Below, piece by piece: positions 42,980 to 53,807 of a stretch of DNA of 64,000 nucleotides (position 1 is its first letter; each line of letters opens with the position of its first letter). Origin of the DNA: Callorhinus ursinus (Eukaryota; Chordata; Mammalia; Carnivora; Otariidae); contig NW_020312785.1 of assembly GCF_003265705.1 (NCBI RefSeq), positions 128,242,024 through 128,306,023 of the forward strand, read 5' to 3'. The notes under the pieces were generated by a model. It saw only the letters and a list, made by a program, of their open reading frames with translations. It ran no database searches and was not told where the DNA came from. Both the position numbers and the translations under genes were made by a program.

Positions 42980-43478
42980 GAGTGTATATGGACCAGTCAC
43001 ACAGGACTCATTACAAGGGCCTTGTAAGTCACATTACAAGCATTTCCTACTACCCTAAGGAATGGAAAGCCATTAGGTGATTTTGAAGAGGAACACTAGG
43101 AAGAAATTTGTAGTTGGGGCATGGGCAATGTCCCCTCATACTCCCACCCCAAATATTCTACACATAACTGCAGGGAAAGATTGACAATCTCTCTTTTTTC
43201 TGGCCTCAGCCTTAATATCTTTTAAAAAATGGATCCCTCCCTGCACCATAAGCAGTTATATGTAATTCTTATAATAGGACTATACTTAAGAAACTGTTCA
43301 AAAACAACAAAAATATAAAGCAATGTAGTGTTTTCCCTAATTGAGGGAATGGAGGAAACATTGCTACAATTATTTGTGTCTTAAAAAATAGAGAGAAATG
43401 TATGAAATTTTTATTTTTTAAAATCTTAACTTCTTTAAGAGAGCAGGCAAAAACACATTTCTTTAAAAATATTATAAT
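42980..43478. other. Unassigned non-coding sequence
   Basis: No gene, RNA or clear repeat was recognised. Confidence 0.45.
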
Positions 43479-43480
43479 AC

Positions 43481-43832
43481 AGTGAAATAAGTCAAGCAGA
43501 GAAAGTCAATTATCATACAGTTTCACTAATTTGTGGAACATAAGGAATAGCCTGGAGGGCATTAGGAGAAGGAAGGGGAAAATGAAGGGGGGGAATCGGA
43601 GGGAGAGATGAACCATGAGAGACTATGGACTCTGAGAAACAAACTGAGGGTTCTAGAGGGGAGGGAGGTGGGAGGATGGGTTAGCCTGGTGATGGGTATT
43701 GAGGGCATGTATTACATGGAGCACTGGGTATTATACATAAACAATGAATCATGGAACACTACATCAAAAACCAGTGATGTACTATATGGTAACTAACATG
43801 ACATAATAAAATAAAATTTAAAAAAATAAAAA
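43481..43832 (+). mobile_element. Short 5'-truncated L1 3' end
   Basis: It starts GTGAAATAAGTCAAGCAGAG (ORF2 end) and includes the polypurine stretch AAAATGAAGGGGGGGAATCGG and the 3' UTR to TAACATGACATAATAAAATAAAAT. It is the same 3' UTR type as L1-C and the nested 22979 and 42649 copies. Confidence 0.9.
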
Positions 43833-43840
43833 AAAATGAG

Positions 43841-44430
43841 ACTCTCCTATGAATGAATGGATAAATAAAATGTGATATATGTATAATATATGATATATAT
43901 ATAATATATATTGGATACATATCATATATATATATGAACATTATTCAAATCCTGCCATTTGTAACAATATAGATGGACCTTGGAGGCATTATGCTAAGTA
44001 AAATGTCAGACAGAAAAAGATAAATTGTATGTGATCTCATTTACACATGGAATCTAAAACAAACAAAACAAAAACAAAAGATGAACTCATAGATACAGGT
44101 AATTGCCAGAAGCAGGGGGTGGGTAATATGGGTGAAGGTGGTCAAAAGGTACAATACTCCCTGTTATAAGATAAATAAATCCTGGGGATATAATGTACAG
44201 CATGGTGACCATAGTTAACAATACTGTATTATATATCTGAAAGTTGCTAAGAGAGTAGATCTTAAAAGTTTTCATCACAAGAAAAAAACTAACTATATGT
44301 GGTGATGGATGTTAACTAAATTTATTGTGATGATCATTTCTCAATAGGTACATATATCAAGTTATTACATTGTATACTTGAAACTAATACAGTGTTATGT
44401 GTCAATTATATCTCAATTTTTAAAAATGAG
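43841..44430 (+). mobile_element. Old L1 3' end (L1M-like)
   Basis: An older L1 3' terminus: CCATTTGTAACAATATAGATGG, GACCTTGGAGGCATTATGC, GGGGATATAATGTACAGCATGG, TGAAACTAATACAGTGTTATG. AAAAATGAG(AC)TCTCCT occurs on both sides (about 43832 and 44422), suggesting a target duplication. An AT-rich (TATA)n tract lies at 43868-43936. Confidence 0.8.
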
Positions 44431-44549
44431 TCTCCTCTTTGTAGTCTTCTCTAGGAAAATTATGACTGTGACATATATAGCTTTGGCCCAGAACATTTTA
44501 TAAATCCTTTTTGTGAACTATCTTCAGAACAAGTAACAGTAACTACTAA

Positions 44550-44755
44550 TTCCTGAGCTCTTACACTATGCCACACATTATACAAACAATTTACACATGT
44601 TGCCTAATATAGTTCTTCACAACAGCTGCATGAGGTGGGAATTATCAGCTCCATGTTCCAGGTGGGGAAAACTGAGGCTCAAAGAGGTTACAACAGTTAA
44701 AGTGGTCCCAAGTCACAGAGTTGGCAAATAAAGAAGCTAGTATTTGCAACTGCCT
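44550..44755 (-). repeat. MIR, minus strand
   Basis: TGAGCTCTTACACTATGCCAC, TTACACATGTTGCCTAATATAG, TGCATGAGGTGGGAATTATC, GGGGAAAACTGAGGCTCAAAGAGG and CAAGTCACAGAGTTGGC are reverse MIR words in order. Confidence 0.7.
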
Positions 44756-45044
44756 TTATCCTTTGAAATACTTCACTGCATAGTCATACAGATCACACCA
44801 TGAAGTCAATTAAATTCATGATTTTGCACACTGTTAACAGTTTCACAAGCCTGTGTGGAGGGCTCACAGTTTTCCAGTCACCACTCCAAGGACAGGAAAT
44901 GCAAAAAATAAATCATGAGAATATAAGATACAGGCCCTCAAGGGGCCTACAGGATATGAAATTGGTCCTGATTAGTACCAGGTTCTCACCAAAAGATAAA
45001 TCCACCTGCAAAGATTAATCTTTGCCACCACTGAAAATAATTTT
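44756..45044. other. Unassigned, old-repeat-like
   Basis: CTCAAGGGGCCTACAGGATATG and neighbours resemble the old L2/MIR-age repeat seen near the window start, without certainty. No gene was seen. Confidence 0.3.
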
Positions 45045-45064
45045 TTAAACAAGGGGAGGAGACC

Positions 45065-47797
45065 TCCATACTGTTTTCCAGAGTGGCTGCACCAGCTTGC
45101 GTTCCCACCAACAGTGTAGGAGGGTTCCCCTTTCTCTGCATCCTCACCAACATCTGTTGTTTTCTGACTTGTTGATTTTAGCCATTCTGACTGTGTGAGG
45201 GGGTATCTCATTGTGGCTTTGATTTGTATTTCCCTCCTGCTGAGTGATGTGGAGCAATTTTTCATGTGTCTGTTGGCCATTTGGATGTCTTCTTTGGAAA
45301 AATGTCTGTTCATGTCTTCTGCCCATTTCTTGATTGGATCATTTGCTCTTTGGGTGTTGAGTTTGATAAGTTCTTTATCGATTTCAGATACCAGCCCTTT
45401 ATCTGATATGTCATTTGCAAATATCTTCTCCCATTCTGTCGGTTGTCTTTTGGTTTTGTTGACTATTTCTTTTGCTGTGCAAAAGCTTTTTATCTTGATG
45501 GAATCCCAATAGTTCATTTTTGCCCTTGCTTCCCTTGCCTTTGGCGATGTTTCTAGGAAGAAGCTGCTGTGGCTGAGGTCGAAGAAGTTGCTGCCTGTGT
45601 TCTCCTTTAGGATTTTGATGGACTCCTGTCTCACATTTAGGTCTTTCAGCCATTTTCAGTCTATTTTTGTGTATAGTGTAAGGAAATGATCCAGTTTCAT
45701 TGTTCTGCATGTGGCTGTCCAATTTTCCCAACACCATTTGATAAAGAGACTGTCTTTTTTCCATTGGACACTCTTTCCTGCTTTGTCGAAGATTAGTTGA
45801 CAATAGAGTTGAGGGTCCATTTCTGGGCTCTCTATTCTGTTCCATTGATCTATGTGTCTATTTTTGTGCCAGTACCACACTGTCTTGATGATGACAGCTT
45901 TGTAATAGAACTTGAAGTCCAGAATTGTAATGCCACCAGCTTTGCTTTTCTTTTTCAACATTCCTCTGGCTATTCAGGGTCTTTTCTGGTTCCATACAAA
46001 TTTTAGGATTATTTGCTCCATTTCTTGAAAAAAGTTGATGGTATTTTGATTGGGATTGTATTAAATGTGTAGATTGCTCTAGGTAGCATTGATATCTTCA
46101 CAATATTTGTTCTTCCAATCCATGAGCATGGAATGTTTTTACATTTCTTTGTGTCTTCCTCAGTTTCTTTCATGAGTATTTTATAGTTTTCTGAGTACAG
46201 ATTCTTTGCCTCTTTGGTTAGATTTATTCCGAGGTATCTTATGGTTTTGGGTGCAATTGTAAATGGGATTGACTCCTTAATTTCTCTTTCTTCTATCTTG
46301 TTGTTGGTATATAGGAATGCCACTGATTTCTGTGCATTGATTTTATATCTTGCCACTTTACTGAATTCCTATATAAGTTCTAGCACTTTGGGCTTTTGTT
46401 TGTTGGGAGATTTTTGATGACTGCTTCAATTTCCTTAGTGGTTATAGGTCTGTTCAGGTTTTCTATTTCTTCCTGGTTCAGTTTTGGTAGTTGATACGTC
46501 TCTAGGAATGCACCCATTTCTTCCAGATTATCTAATTTGCTGGCATAGAGTTGCTCATAATATGTTCTTATAATTGTTTGTATTTCTTTGGTGTTGGTTG
46601 TGATCTCTCCTCTTTCATTCATGATTTTGTTTATTTGGGTCATTTCTCTTTTCTTTTTGATAAGTCTGGCCAGGGGTTTATCAATCTTATTAATACTTTC
46701 AAAGAACCAGCTCTTGGTTTCATTGATCTGTTCTACTGTTCTTTTGTTTCTATTTCATTGATTTCTGCTCTGATCTTTATTATTTCTCTTCTCCTGCTGG
46801 GTTTAGGCTTTATTAGCTGTTTTTCTCCAGCTCCTTTAGGTGTAGAGAATTAGATTGTGTATTTGAGACTTTTCTTGTTTCTTGAGAAAGGCTTGTATTG
46901 CTATATACTTTCCACTTAGGACTGCCTTTGCTGCATCCCAAAGATTTTGTACTGTTGTGTTTTCATTCTCATTTGTTTCCATGATTTTTTTTAATTCTTC
47001 TTTAATTTCCTGGTTGACCCATTCATTCTTTAGTAGGATGCTCTTTAGCCTCCATGTACTTGAGTTCTTTCAGACTTTCCTCCTGTGATTGAGTTCTAGT
47101 TTCAAAGCACTGTGGTCTGAAAATATCAGGGAATGATACCAATCTTTTGGTACTGGTTGAGACCTGATTTGTGACTTAGGATGTTATCTATTCTGGAGAA
47201 TGTTCCATGGGCACTAGAGAAGAATGTGTATTCTGTTGCTTTGGGATGGAATGTTCTGAATATCTCTGTGAAGTCCATTTGGTCCAGTGTGTCATTTAAA
47301 GTCTTTATTTCCTTGTTGATCTTTTGCTTAGATGATCTGTCCATTTCAGTGAGGGGGGTGTTAAAGTCCCCCACTATTATTGTATTGTTGTCTATGTGTT
47401 TCTTTGATTTTGTTATTAACTGGCTTATATAATTGACTGCTCCCGTGTTAGGGGCATAGATATTTACAACTATTAGATCTTCTTGTTGGAGAGACCCTTT
47501 AAGTAGGATATACTGTCCTTCCTCATCTCTTATTATAGTCTTTGGTTTAAAATCTAATTTATCTGATATAAGGATTGCCACCACAGCTTTCTTTTGATGT
47601 CCATTAGCACAGTAAATGGTTTTCCACCCCCTCACTTTCAATCTGGGGGTGTCTTTGGATCTAAAATGAGTCTCTTGCAGACAGCATATCAATGGGTCTT
47701 ATTTTTTTATCCATTCTGATACCCGGTGTCTTTTGATTGGGGCGTTTAGCCCATTTACATTCAGGGTAACTATTGAAAGGTATGAATTTAGTGCCAT
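45065..47797 (-). pseudogene. L1-D ORF2 remnant lacking the RT core
   Basis: It starts at the ATG whose complement is at 47795-47797. The endonuclease is readable at 47126-47692 (CCLQETHFRSKD, IVGDFNTPLTEMDRSSKQ, FSRIDNILSHKSG). The frame then passes to 46380-46643, where NLPTNKSP is followed directly by the thumb region: the palm with [10 protein letters not shown] and FADD is deleted. Later pieces are 46009-46356 and 44972-45634. It is non-functional. Sequence left of about 45045 is not L1, although a chance frame runs on. Confidence 0.9.
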
Positions 47798-47878
47798 TGT
47801 ATTGCCTGTAAGGTGACTGTTACTGTATATTGTCTGTGTTCCTTTCTGGTCTATGTTACTTTTAGGCTCTCTCTTTGC

Positions 47879-48776
47879 TTAGAGGACCCCTTTCAGTATT
47901 TCTTGGAGGGCTGGTTTCGTGATTGCAAATTCCTCTAGTTTTTGTTTGTCCTGGAAGCTTTTTATCTCTCCTTCTATTTTCAGTGACAGCCTAACTGGAT
48001 ATAGTATTCTTGGCTGCATATTTTTCTCATTTAGTGCTCTGAATATATCATGCCAGTCCTTTCTGGCCTGCCGGGTCTCTGTGGATAGGTCTGTTGCCAA
48101 TCTAATGTTTCTGCCATTGTAGGTTACAGATCTCTTCTCCCGAGCTGCTTTCAAGATTTTCTCTTTGTCTCTGAGACTTGTAAGGTTTACTATTAGATGT
48201 CAGGGTGTTGACCTATTTTTATTGATTTTGAGGGGGGTTCTCTGTGCTTCTGGATTTTGGTGCCTGTTTCTTTCCCCAGACTAGGGAAGTTCTCTGCTAT
48301 ATTTTGCTCCAATATACCTTCTGCCCCTGTCTCTCTTTCTTCTTCTTCTGGGATCCCAATTATTCTAATATTGTTTCACCTTATGGTGAATTATCTTATC
48401 TCTTGAATTCTGCCCTCATGATCCAGTAGTTGTTTCTCTCTCTTTTTCTCAGCTTCTTTATTCTCCATCATTTGGTCTTCTATATCATTAATTCTCTCTT
48501 CTGCCTCATTTATCCTAGCAGTTAGAGCCTCCATTTTTTATTGTACCTCATTAATAGCCTTTTTGATTTCAAATTGGTTAGATTTTAGTTCTTTTATTTC
48601 TCCAGAAAGGGTTTCTCTAATATCTTCCATGCTTTTTTCAAGCCCAGCTAGTATCTTTACAGTCATCACTCTGAACTCTAGTTTCGACATCTTACTAATG
48701 TCTGTATTGATTAGGTCCCTGGCAGTCGGTACTGCCTCTTGTTCTTTTTCTTGAGGTGATTTTTTCCATCTTGTCA
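47879..48776 (-). pseudogene. L1-D ORF1 remnant
   Basis: The C-terminal domain is open at 47879-48154 (AREKRSVTYNGRNIRLATDL, ending ILKGVL). The N-terminal coiled-coil part is at 48538-48855 (MSKLEFRMMTVKILAGLEK..) in another frame. Stops and shifts separate the two. Confidence 0.85.
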
Positions 48777-48866
48777 TTTTGTCCAGAAGAGAACAGATGA
48801 GAGAACAAAATGCTAACAGGGTAACAACGACCCCAGAAAAATATACACTAAACAAATCAGAAGAGA

Positions 48867-48868
48867 CC
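48867..48868 (-). other. Splice-like junction in the L1-D 5' UTR
   Basis: On the minus strand CCACTTTCTGTAAG joins GTCTCTTCTGATTTGTTTAG. In L1-B the matching left flank ends GGAAG at 20060 and the right flank begins GTCACTTGATTTG at 21605, after TTTCAG. The left site in L1-E reads AAG|GTAGGA and in L1-C AAG|GTATGA, as in a 5' splice site. Confidence 0.65.
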
Positions 48869-49028
48869 TTACAGAAAGTGGTCGTTTTTCTGTTCAGAGA
48901 GTTGCTGCTATTCCTTTCTCCAATCTCCTGTTGAGTTCGTAGGTGTTCAGATTGGTTTGATCACTATCTAGCTGAATTCCTGGGACAAGACGAAATTTAG
49001 GTCTGTTCCTCTGCCATCTTGCTGCAAA

Positions 49029-49345
49029 GGACTCAGAATATTATTTTAAATGCATGTTATATACTGACCTGTGTATACATACCCCAAAAGGGAGTAATAG
49101 CACATATAATTTGGTAGAAGTTATAAAATTACATAAACTATTGTTAGGCTTCCCTTTCAAACACAATATAAGACAGATTTTAACATAATAAATTTCTTTA
49201 TTTAGCAATTATTTTTAAGTGTACAACACTTACTTTTAATCTTAAAGCCCAAGTAGATATAAAGCACAACCAAATGACCAAAAAGTGATTTGAACAAAAA
49301 TTAACCTTAAGTTTATGGCTATATCCTCTCAAATTCTTAAAAAAC
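49029..49345. other. Unassigned AT-rich sequence
   Basis: Nothing recognisable was seen. Confidence 0.45.
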
Positions 49346-49354
49346 AGAAATCAT

Positions 49355-49561
49355 GGGGTGCCTGGGTGGCTCAGTCATTAAGCATCTGCCTTCAGCTCAG
49401 GCCATGATCCCGGCATCCTGGGATCAAGCCCCGCATCAGGCTCCCTGCTCCGCGGAAAGCCTGCTTCTCCCTCTCCCACTCCCCCTGCTTGTGTTCCCTC
49501 TCTCACTGTGTCTCTCTCTGTCAAATAAATAAAATCTTTAAAAAAATTTTTTTAAATAAAT
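49355..49561 (+). mobile_element. SINEC, full length, young type
   Basis: GGGGTGCCTGGGTGGCTCAG head, CCACTCCCCCTGCTTGTGTTCC tail block and an A/T-rich end. Duplication AGAAATCAT lies at 49346-49354 and 49562-49570. Confidence 0.95.
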
Positions 49562-49570
49562 AGAAATCAT

Positions 49571-50158
49571 CACTTTTCAGTAAATAAAAACTTTATTTTT
49601 ACAAAATCAACACTTTCTAAAATTGTTGCAGAAGATTACAAGATTCTCTCTTCTGAAATTAGAAAAATTCTGGGAATTTATAACTTTTGTATGTGTTTCA
49701 TTCAGGGTAAATTATGCTCAGAGCCTGACATTATTTTGCAAATAATTTATTTAATACAAGTTCACTGCAAGAATTATAATTTATAACAATAATATTTCAC
49801 AAGCCAATAGCATACAAGATAATGTCTCTTAATAAGCCAATAAAGAAGTAACATACTCCAAACCAATGACAGATTAATTATACTATTGTTCCAGGCAAAG
49901 GGGACATTAAAGAAGTAAAGTCCAAGTTTAGTTGAGGTGTACCTTTCTACAAGCTAGTTCTCACTAGTCATTCTTTCCAAAAACTTAAAGCTATGTATCA
50001 GCTGCCAGCTTAGGTCTCTTACTGCTGGGGCACAGAGCTAGTGGATGACAGTGCCAGTGTTGGCCTGCAAGGTGGGCTATTCTGAAGGTAATTAATCCAG
50101 GCACTATTACATGGGTGAAAAATTGACATGACAGGAGCCATGTTAAAATGGAGTTGGA
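49571..50158. other. Unassigned non-coding sequence
   Basis: No gene or named repeat was recognised. The antisense ORF at 49991-50182 runs into the following SINE. Confidence 0.45.
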
Positions 50159-50358
50159 GGGGCACCTAGGTGGCTCAGTCATTAAGCGTCTGCCTTCAGC
50201 TCAGGTCATGATCCCAGGGTCCTGGGATTGAGCGCCATGTCAGGCTCCTTGCTCAGTGGGGAGCCTGCCTCTCCCTTTCCTCCCTGCTCATGCTCTCTGT
50301 CACTATCTCTGTCTCTCCCTCTCTCCCTCTCAAATAAATAAATAAAATCTTTAAAAAA
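50159..50358 (+). mobile_element. SINEC, full length
   Basis: GGGGCACCTAGGTGGCTCAG head, box B GGGATTGAGCGCC and AAATAAATAAATAAAATC tail. A target duplication is not clear, so this copy is probably older. Confidence 0.9.
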
Positions 50359-50881
50359 TAGTTACTCAAAGCAAGTTCAAATCACAATTTTATCCAAACT
50401 AAGCTTTCAAAATATGGATTTGAAATCATAACAAGTCAGTATACAACAATATGAACATAGATTTTCAATGGCTTAGAGAAAAATTGGGAGGTAAGACAAA
50501 TGAATTTGCAAAACTGACAACCAAACAAAAACATGAAGCCCTTTAAAATAACTCCAATAATAGGTAATATGCACATTTCACTGTGCAACATTTGGGGATT
50601 TGTCTGAGATTTTAATATTTATCATTTCTAAGAATCCAGCCAAGAGAATGGTTTTCCCATTTTTATTTTAAAGGTCTCTCTATAAATTCCACCTTCTCAG
50701 TAAGGGCCAGTCAGTATAGTCTCTATTGCTGAGAAATCAGTTGTATTAACTTATCCACTAATATCATTCAAAATAATGACTGAAAATAAAAGTAAATATA
50801 AATGATTATGAATAATAGCAAGCTATTAAAACTTTAAAAACTGGATTAAAGCTTTAGAATTTAGTTGTTTTGTTTTGTTTT
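50359..50881. other. Unassigned AT-rich sequence
   Basis: Nothing recognisable was seen in this stretch. Confidence 0.45.
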
Positions 50882-51062
50882 CTTTTTAAAGATTTTTATT
50901 TATTTATTTGACAGAGAGGCAGACAGCGAGAGAGGGAACACAAGCAGGGGGAGTGGGAGAGGGAGAAGCAGGCTTCCCGCTGAGCAGGGAGCCCCATGTG
51001 GGGCTCCTGGGATCATGACCTGAGCCGAAGGCAGACGCTTAACAACTGAGCCACCCAGGCAC
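50882..51062 (-). mobile_element. SINEC, minus strand, left member of a pair
   Basis: Young-type SINE in reverse. An internal gap removes part of the box B region (GCCCCATGTGGGGCTCCTGG). It abuts a second, partial SINE in the same orientation. Confidence 0.9.
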
Positions 51063-51071
51063 AATCCCCCC

Positions 51072-51162
51072 TTTTTTTAAAGATTTTTATTTATTTATTT
51101 GACAGAGAGAGACACAGAAAGAGAGGGAACACAAGCAGGGGGAGTGGGAGAGGGAGAAGCAG
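51072..51162 (-). mobile_element. SINEC 3' half, minus strand, 5'-truncated
   Basis: Only the tail and CT-rich half remain (up to GAGGGAGAAGCAG). TAGAATCTAGTTTTTA at 51164 echoes TAGAATTTAGTTGTTT at 50855, so the pair shares one imperfect target duplication. Confidence 0.85.
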
Positions 51163-51598
51163 ATAGAATCTAGTTTTTAAATATAGCCCTAAAATAGAAT
51201 AAAAACTCCTTGCAAATTACAGAAATGCAGTATAAGCATTCGAGAATGATTACATACATCTTTTTAAAGTAAGGGAAAAAGGATTACAATAAGAGCAATA
51301 ATAAAGTCAGATAATTTTACAGACCTTTAAAATAATAGTTATTTACATTTTGTAGTTTGCCAAGTGTGTGTACACCTAATTGTATTTCCAGTGCTTTCCT
51401 AGGACACATATTTTATCCCATTTTAGAGATGAAAGAGAAATAAGAAAGATTATGACTTATCCAAGTTTACATGTTTTCAAATGCACCAAGAACTGAAAAT
51501 TAAATAGGCAAAACAGAGTTGAAGAATTATTCAAGCTAGAGGTATTTAAATCCCTAGGCTCAAATAAATTATATTCTTGGTAACTAAATAACCATTCA
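51163..51598. other. Unassigned, weak MIR trace
   Basis: ATTTTATCCCATTTTAGAGATGAAAGAG..TTATGACTTATCCAAG near 51410-51465 suggests a reverse MIR core. Otherwise nothing was recognised. Confidence 0.4.
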
Positions 51599-51775
51599 AA
51601 ATCTTCAGATAAGGAGTTTCAGTGGAAGGTGGCAGAAAAATAGGGACCCGTGTTTCATCTGATCCCTTAAATTCAGCTAGTTATCTGTCAAATCATTCTG
51701 AACACCTGTGAATTCAACCTGAGATCTAAGAAAATAATTGCTGCAATTCTACAAATAGAAAAGTGACCACTTTTT

Positions 51776-51786
51776 GCAAGGTAGGA
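51776..51786 (+). promoter_or_regulatory. Splice-donor-like site in the L1-E 5' UTR
   Basis: TGCAAG|GTAGGA at 51780/51781 fits the 5' splice consensus and lies at the position homologous to the left side of the L1-D junction. The L1-C equivalent is CAAG|GTATGA at 30744/30745. Confidence 0.5.
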
Positions 51787-52730
51787 GGTGTGGAGACATG
51801 AATCTGAGGGGATATATCAGAAGATAAACCGTGGTGGAGAGAGAGCCTGTGTAAGTCGGCTACCAGAAAGTGATAGAGCAGCAGAGTGCAAAATTGGAAC
51901 TTTTAGAAGTCGGCTCCTGGGAGGGACTTCCCTGCCTGAAAGGTGCTCAGCTGGCAAAGCAGAGCAGAATTCTAGGTGGGAGAGTGTGATCTCAGGGTCC
52001 CCAGGGTCACAGAAGGAACGATGGTGCCTGAGTGTGGCAGAGTTCCCAAGCATTGGAGCAAGGAAGACAGCTAAACTTAGTGAGCCCTGAGGTGGCCTCT
52101 CAGCTAGATGTTCCTATAAACCGAGAAATGGGGCAAGATCAGGCCACCACTCTCCAAGCAGGGGCCAAGCAAACAACAACCACTGGGAGATGTGCTCCTC
52201 CCCCCGGGAGGAGCAGTGTGGGTGTGCCCACAGTCAGGCAACCACTCCCAAAGCAGGGGCCCAGTGAGCCATGGGGCCATGATGAGACCTGCCCCCTGCC
52301 CAAAATTAGTGCAGTGTGCACCACAGGAGTCTGTGGAGTTTGATGCACACAAAAGGGAGTGAATGCTTTTCCCTGATGGTACACCAAAAAGTGGGGGCCA
52401 GGATGGTTCAGCCCTGGGGCTGGAGATGGGGCCTCACCATTTTCACTTTTTTTCATCCTCTGAAGTGGCACAGAAAGCCTTCAGGGAACAAGAACCACAT
52501 AGAGCAACCCCAGTCAGCTTATAGTGAGCCTGGCCCCCTGGCAAGGGGTGGTGCAACTCCACCCAGACAAAGACACCTGAGAATCAGTGCAACACGTCCC
52601 TCCCCCAGAAGATCAGCAGGAACATCAGCTGAATACCAAGTTTATGGATAACTCAGAACTGAGAAACTCCTGCACTAGGTGAAAATAGTATATAGAATTT
52701 GAGGGTTTTTTTCTCATGAGAAACTGAACG

Positions 52731-52790
52731 CTGGGATCGTGACCTGAGCCAAAGGCAGACATTTAACTGACTGAGGCACCCAGGTGTCCC
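52731..52790 (-). mobile_element. Partial SINEC head in the L1-E 5' UTR
   Basis: Reverse SINE head from CTGGGATCGTGACC to CACCCAGGTGTCCC. The SINE 3' half and the adjacent L1 T-rich 5' UTR block are missing, so a deletion removed both. Confidence 0.85.
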
Positions 52791-52847
52791 AAGTGGTTGA
52801 TATATTTTATTTCTGTTCTCTCATTCATCTATTCTTCTCTGGACAAA

Positions 52848-53723
52848 ATGACTAGAAGAAATTCAGTGAAAGAGAGAACCAGAGGTAAAACTCTCTGCCA
52901 TAGATTTAATCAATATGGATATAAGTAAAATGTCAAAAATTGAATTCAAATTAATGATTACAAAATTAGCTGGGCTTGCAAAAAGCATAAAAGATACTAG
53001 AGAATCTCTTAGTGCAGAAATAAAATCTAATAAGGCCAAAATTAAAAATGCTTTAACTGAGATGCAGTCTAAAATGGATGCTCTAACAGCTAGGGTAAAT
53101 AAGGGAGAAGAGAGAGTCAGTGACATAGAAGACAAAATGATGGAAAGGAAGGAAGCTGAGGAAAAGAGAGAAAAACAACCAATGGAGCATAAGAGGAGGC
53201 TTAGAGAAATCACCAATACTATATAGCGAAACAGTATTAGAATTATTGGGGTCCCAGAGGAAGAAGAAAGAAAGAGAGGGACAGAAGGTATATTTCAGCA
53301 AATCATAGGTGAGAACTTCCCTAATCTGAGGAAGAAAACAGACATTCAAGTCCAGGAGGTACAGAAAACCCCCTCAAAATCAATAAAAATAGATCAACAC
53401 CCTGACATATCTCAGTGAAGCTTGCAAATTTCAGAGATAAAGAGAAAATCCTGAAAGCAGCTAGAGGCAAGAAGTCCTTAACATACAAGGGTAGGAACAT
53501 TAGACTGGCAAAAGACATATCTAGAGAGCTGGCAGGCGAGAAAGGGCTGGCATGAAATATTTAGGGTACTAAATGAGAAAAACATGCAGCCAAGAATACC
53601 TTATCCAGCAAGGCTGTCATTCAGAATGGAATGATAGATGAAGAGCTTCCAGGACAAACAGAAACAAAAAGAATTTGTGATCACCAAAAAAATCCTGCAA
53701 GAAATATTAAAGGGGATGCTGTA
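52848..53723 (+). pseudogene. L1-E ORF1 remnant
   Basis: MTRRNSVKERTRG.. from 52848. The coiled-coil region at 52915-53226 (SKMSKIEFKLMITKLAGLAK..) ends in a stop before the RRM. The C-terminal domain is scattered over other frames to about 53721. Confidence 0.85.
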
Positions 53724-53807
53724 AGTGGAGGGCCCAAAAGTAACATAGACCAGAAAGAAACAGAGATAATCTACAGAAACAGGGACTTTACAGGTAATAC
53801 AATAGCA

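Larger units (their letters stand above)
45045..49027 (-). mobile_element. L1-D: minus-strand L1 with splice-like shortened 5' UTR, RT-core deletion and missing 3' UTR
   Basis: The 5' end is at the right (CAGCAAGATGGCAGAGGAAC on the minus strand). The 5' UTR is only about 0.25 kb because its interior is absent at 48867/48868. ORF1 and ORF2 follow leftwards. About 0.75 kb covering the RT core is missing near 46386. The element ends before its 3' UTR at about 45045 beside TTTAAAAAATTATT. I found no convincing target duplication. Its sequence is very close to L1-B where they align. Confidence 0.9.

Noticed and set aside
45195..45512. 105-codon plus-strand hydrophobic ORF (and the similar ORFs at 25638-26096 and 35457-35663 on the minus strand)
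   Set aside because: All are antisense shadows of the same L1 ORF2 C-terminal region. The repeated membrane-like look comes from complementing lysine/asparagine-rich codons.
52139..52651. Overlapping ORFs of 110 and 111 codons on opposite strands
   Set aside because: Both lie in the GC-rich 5' UTR of L1-E, where long frames arise from composition. No protein family is visible.
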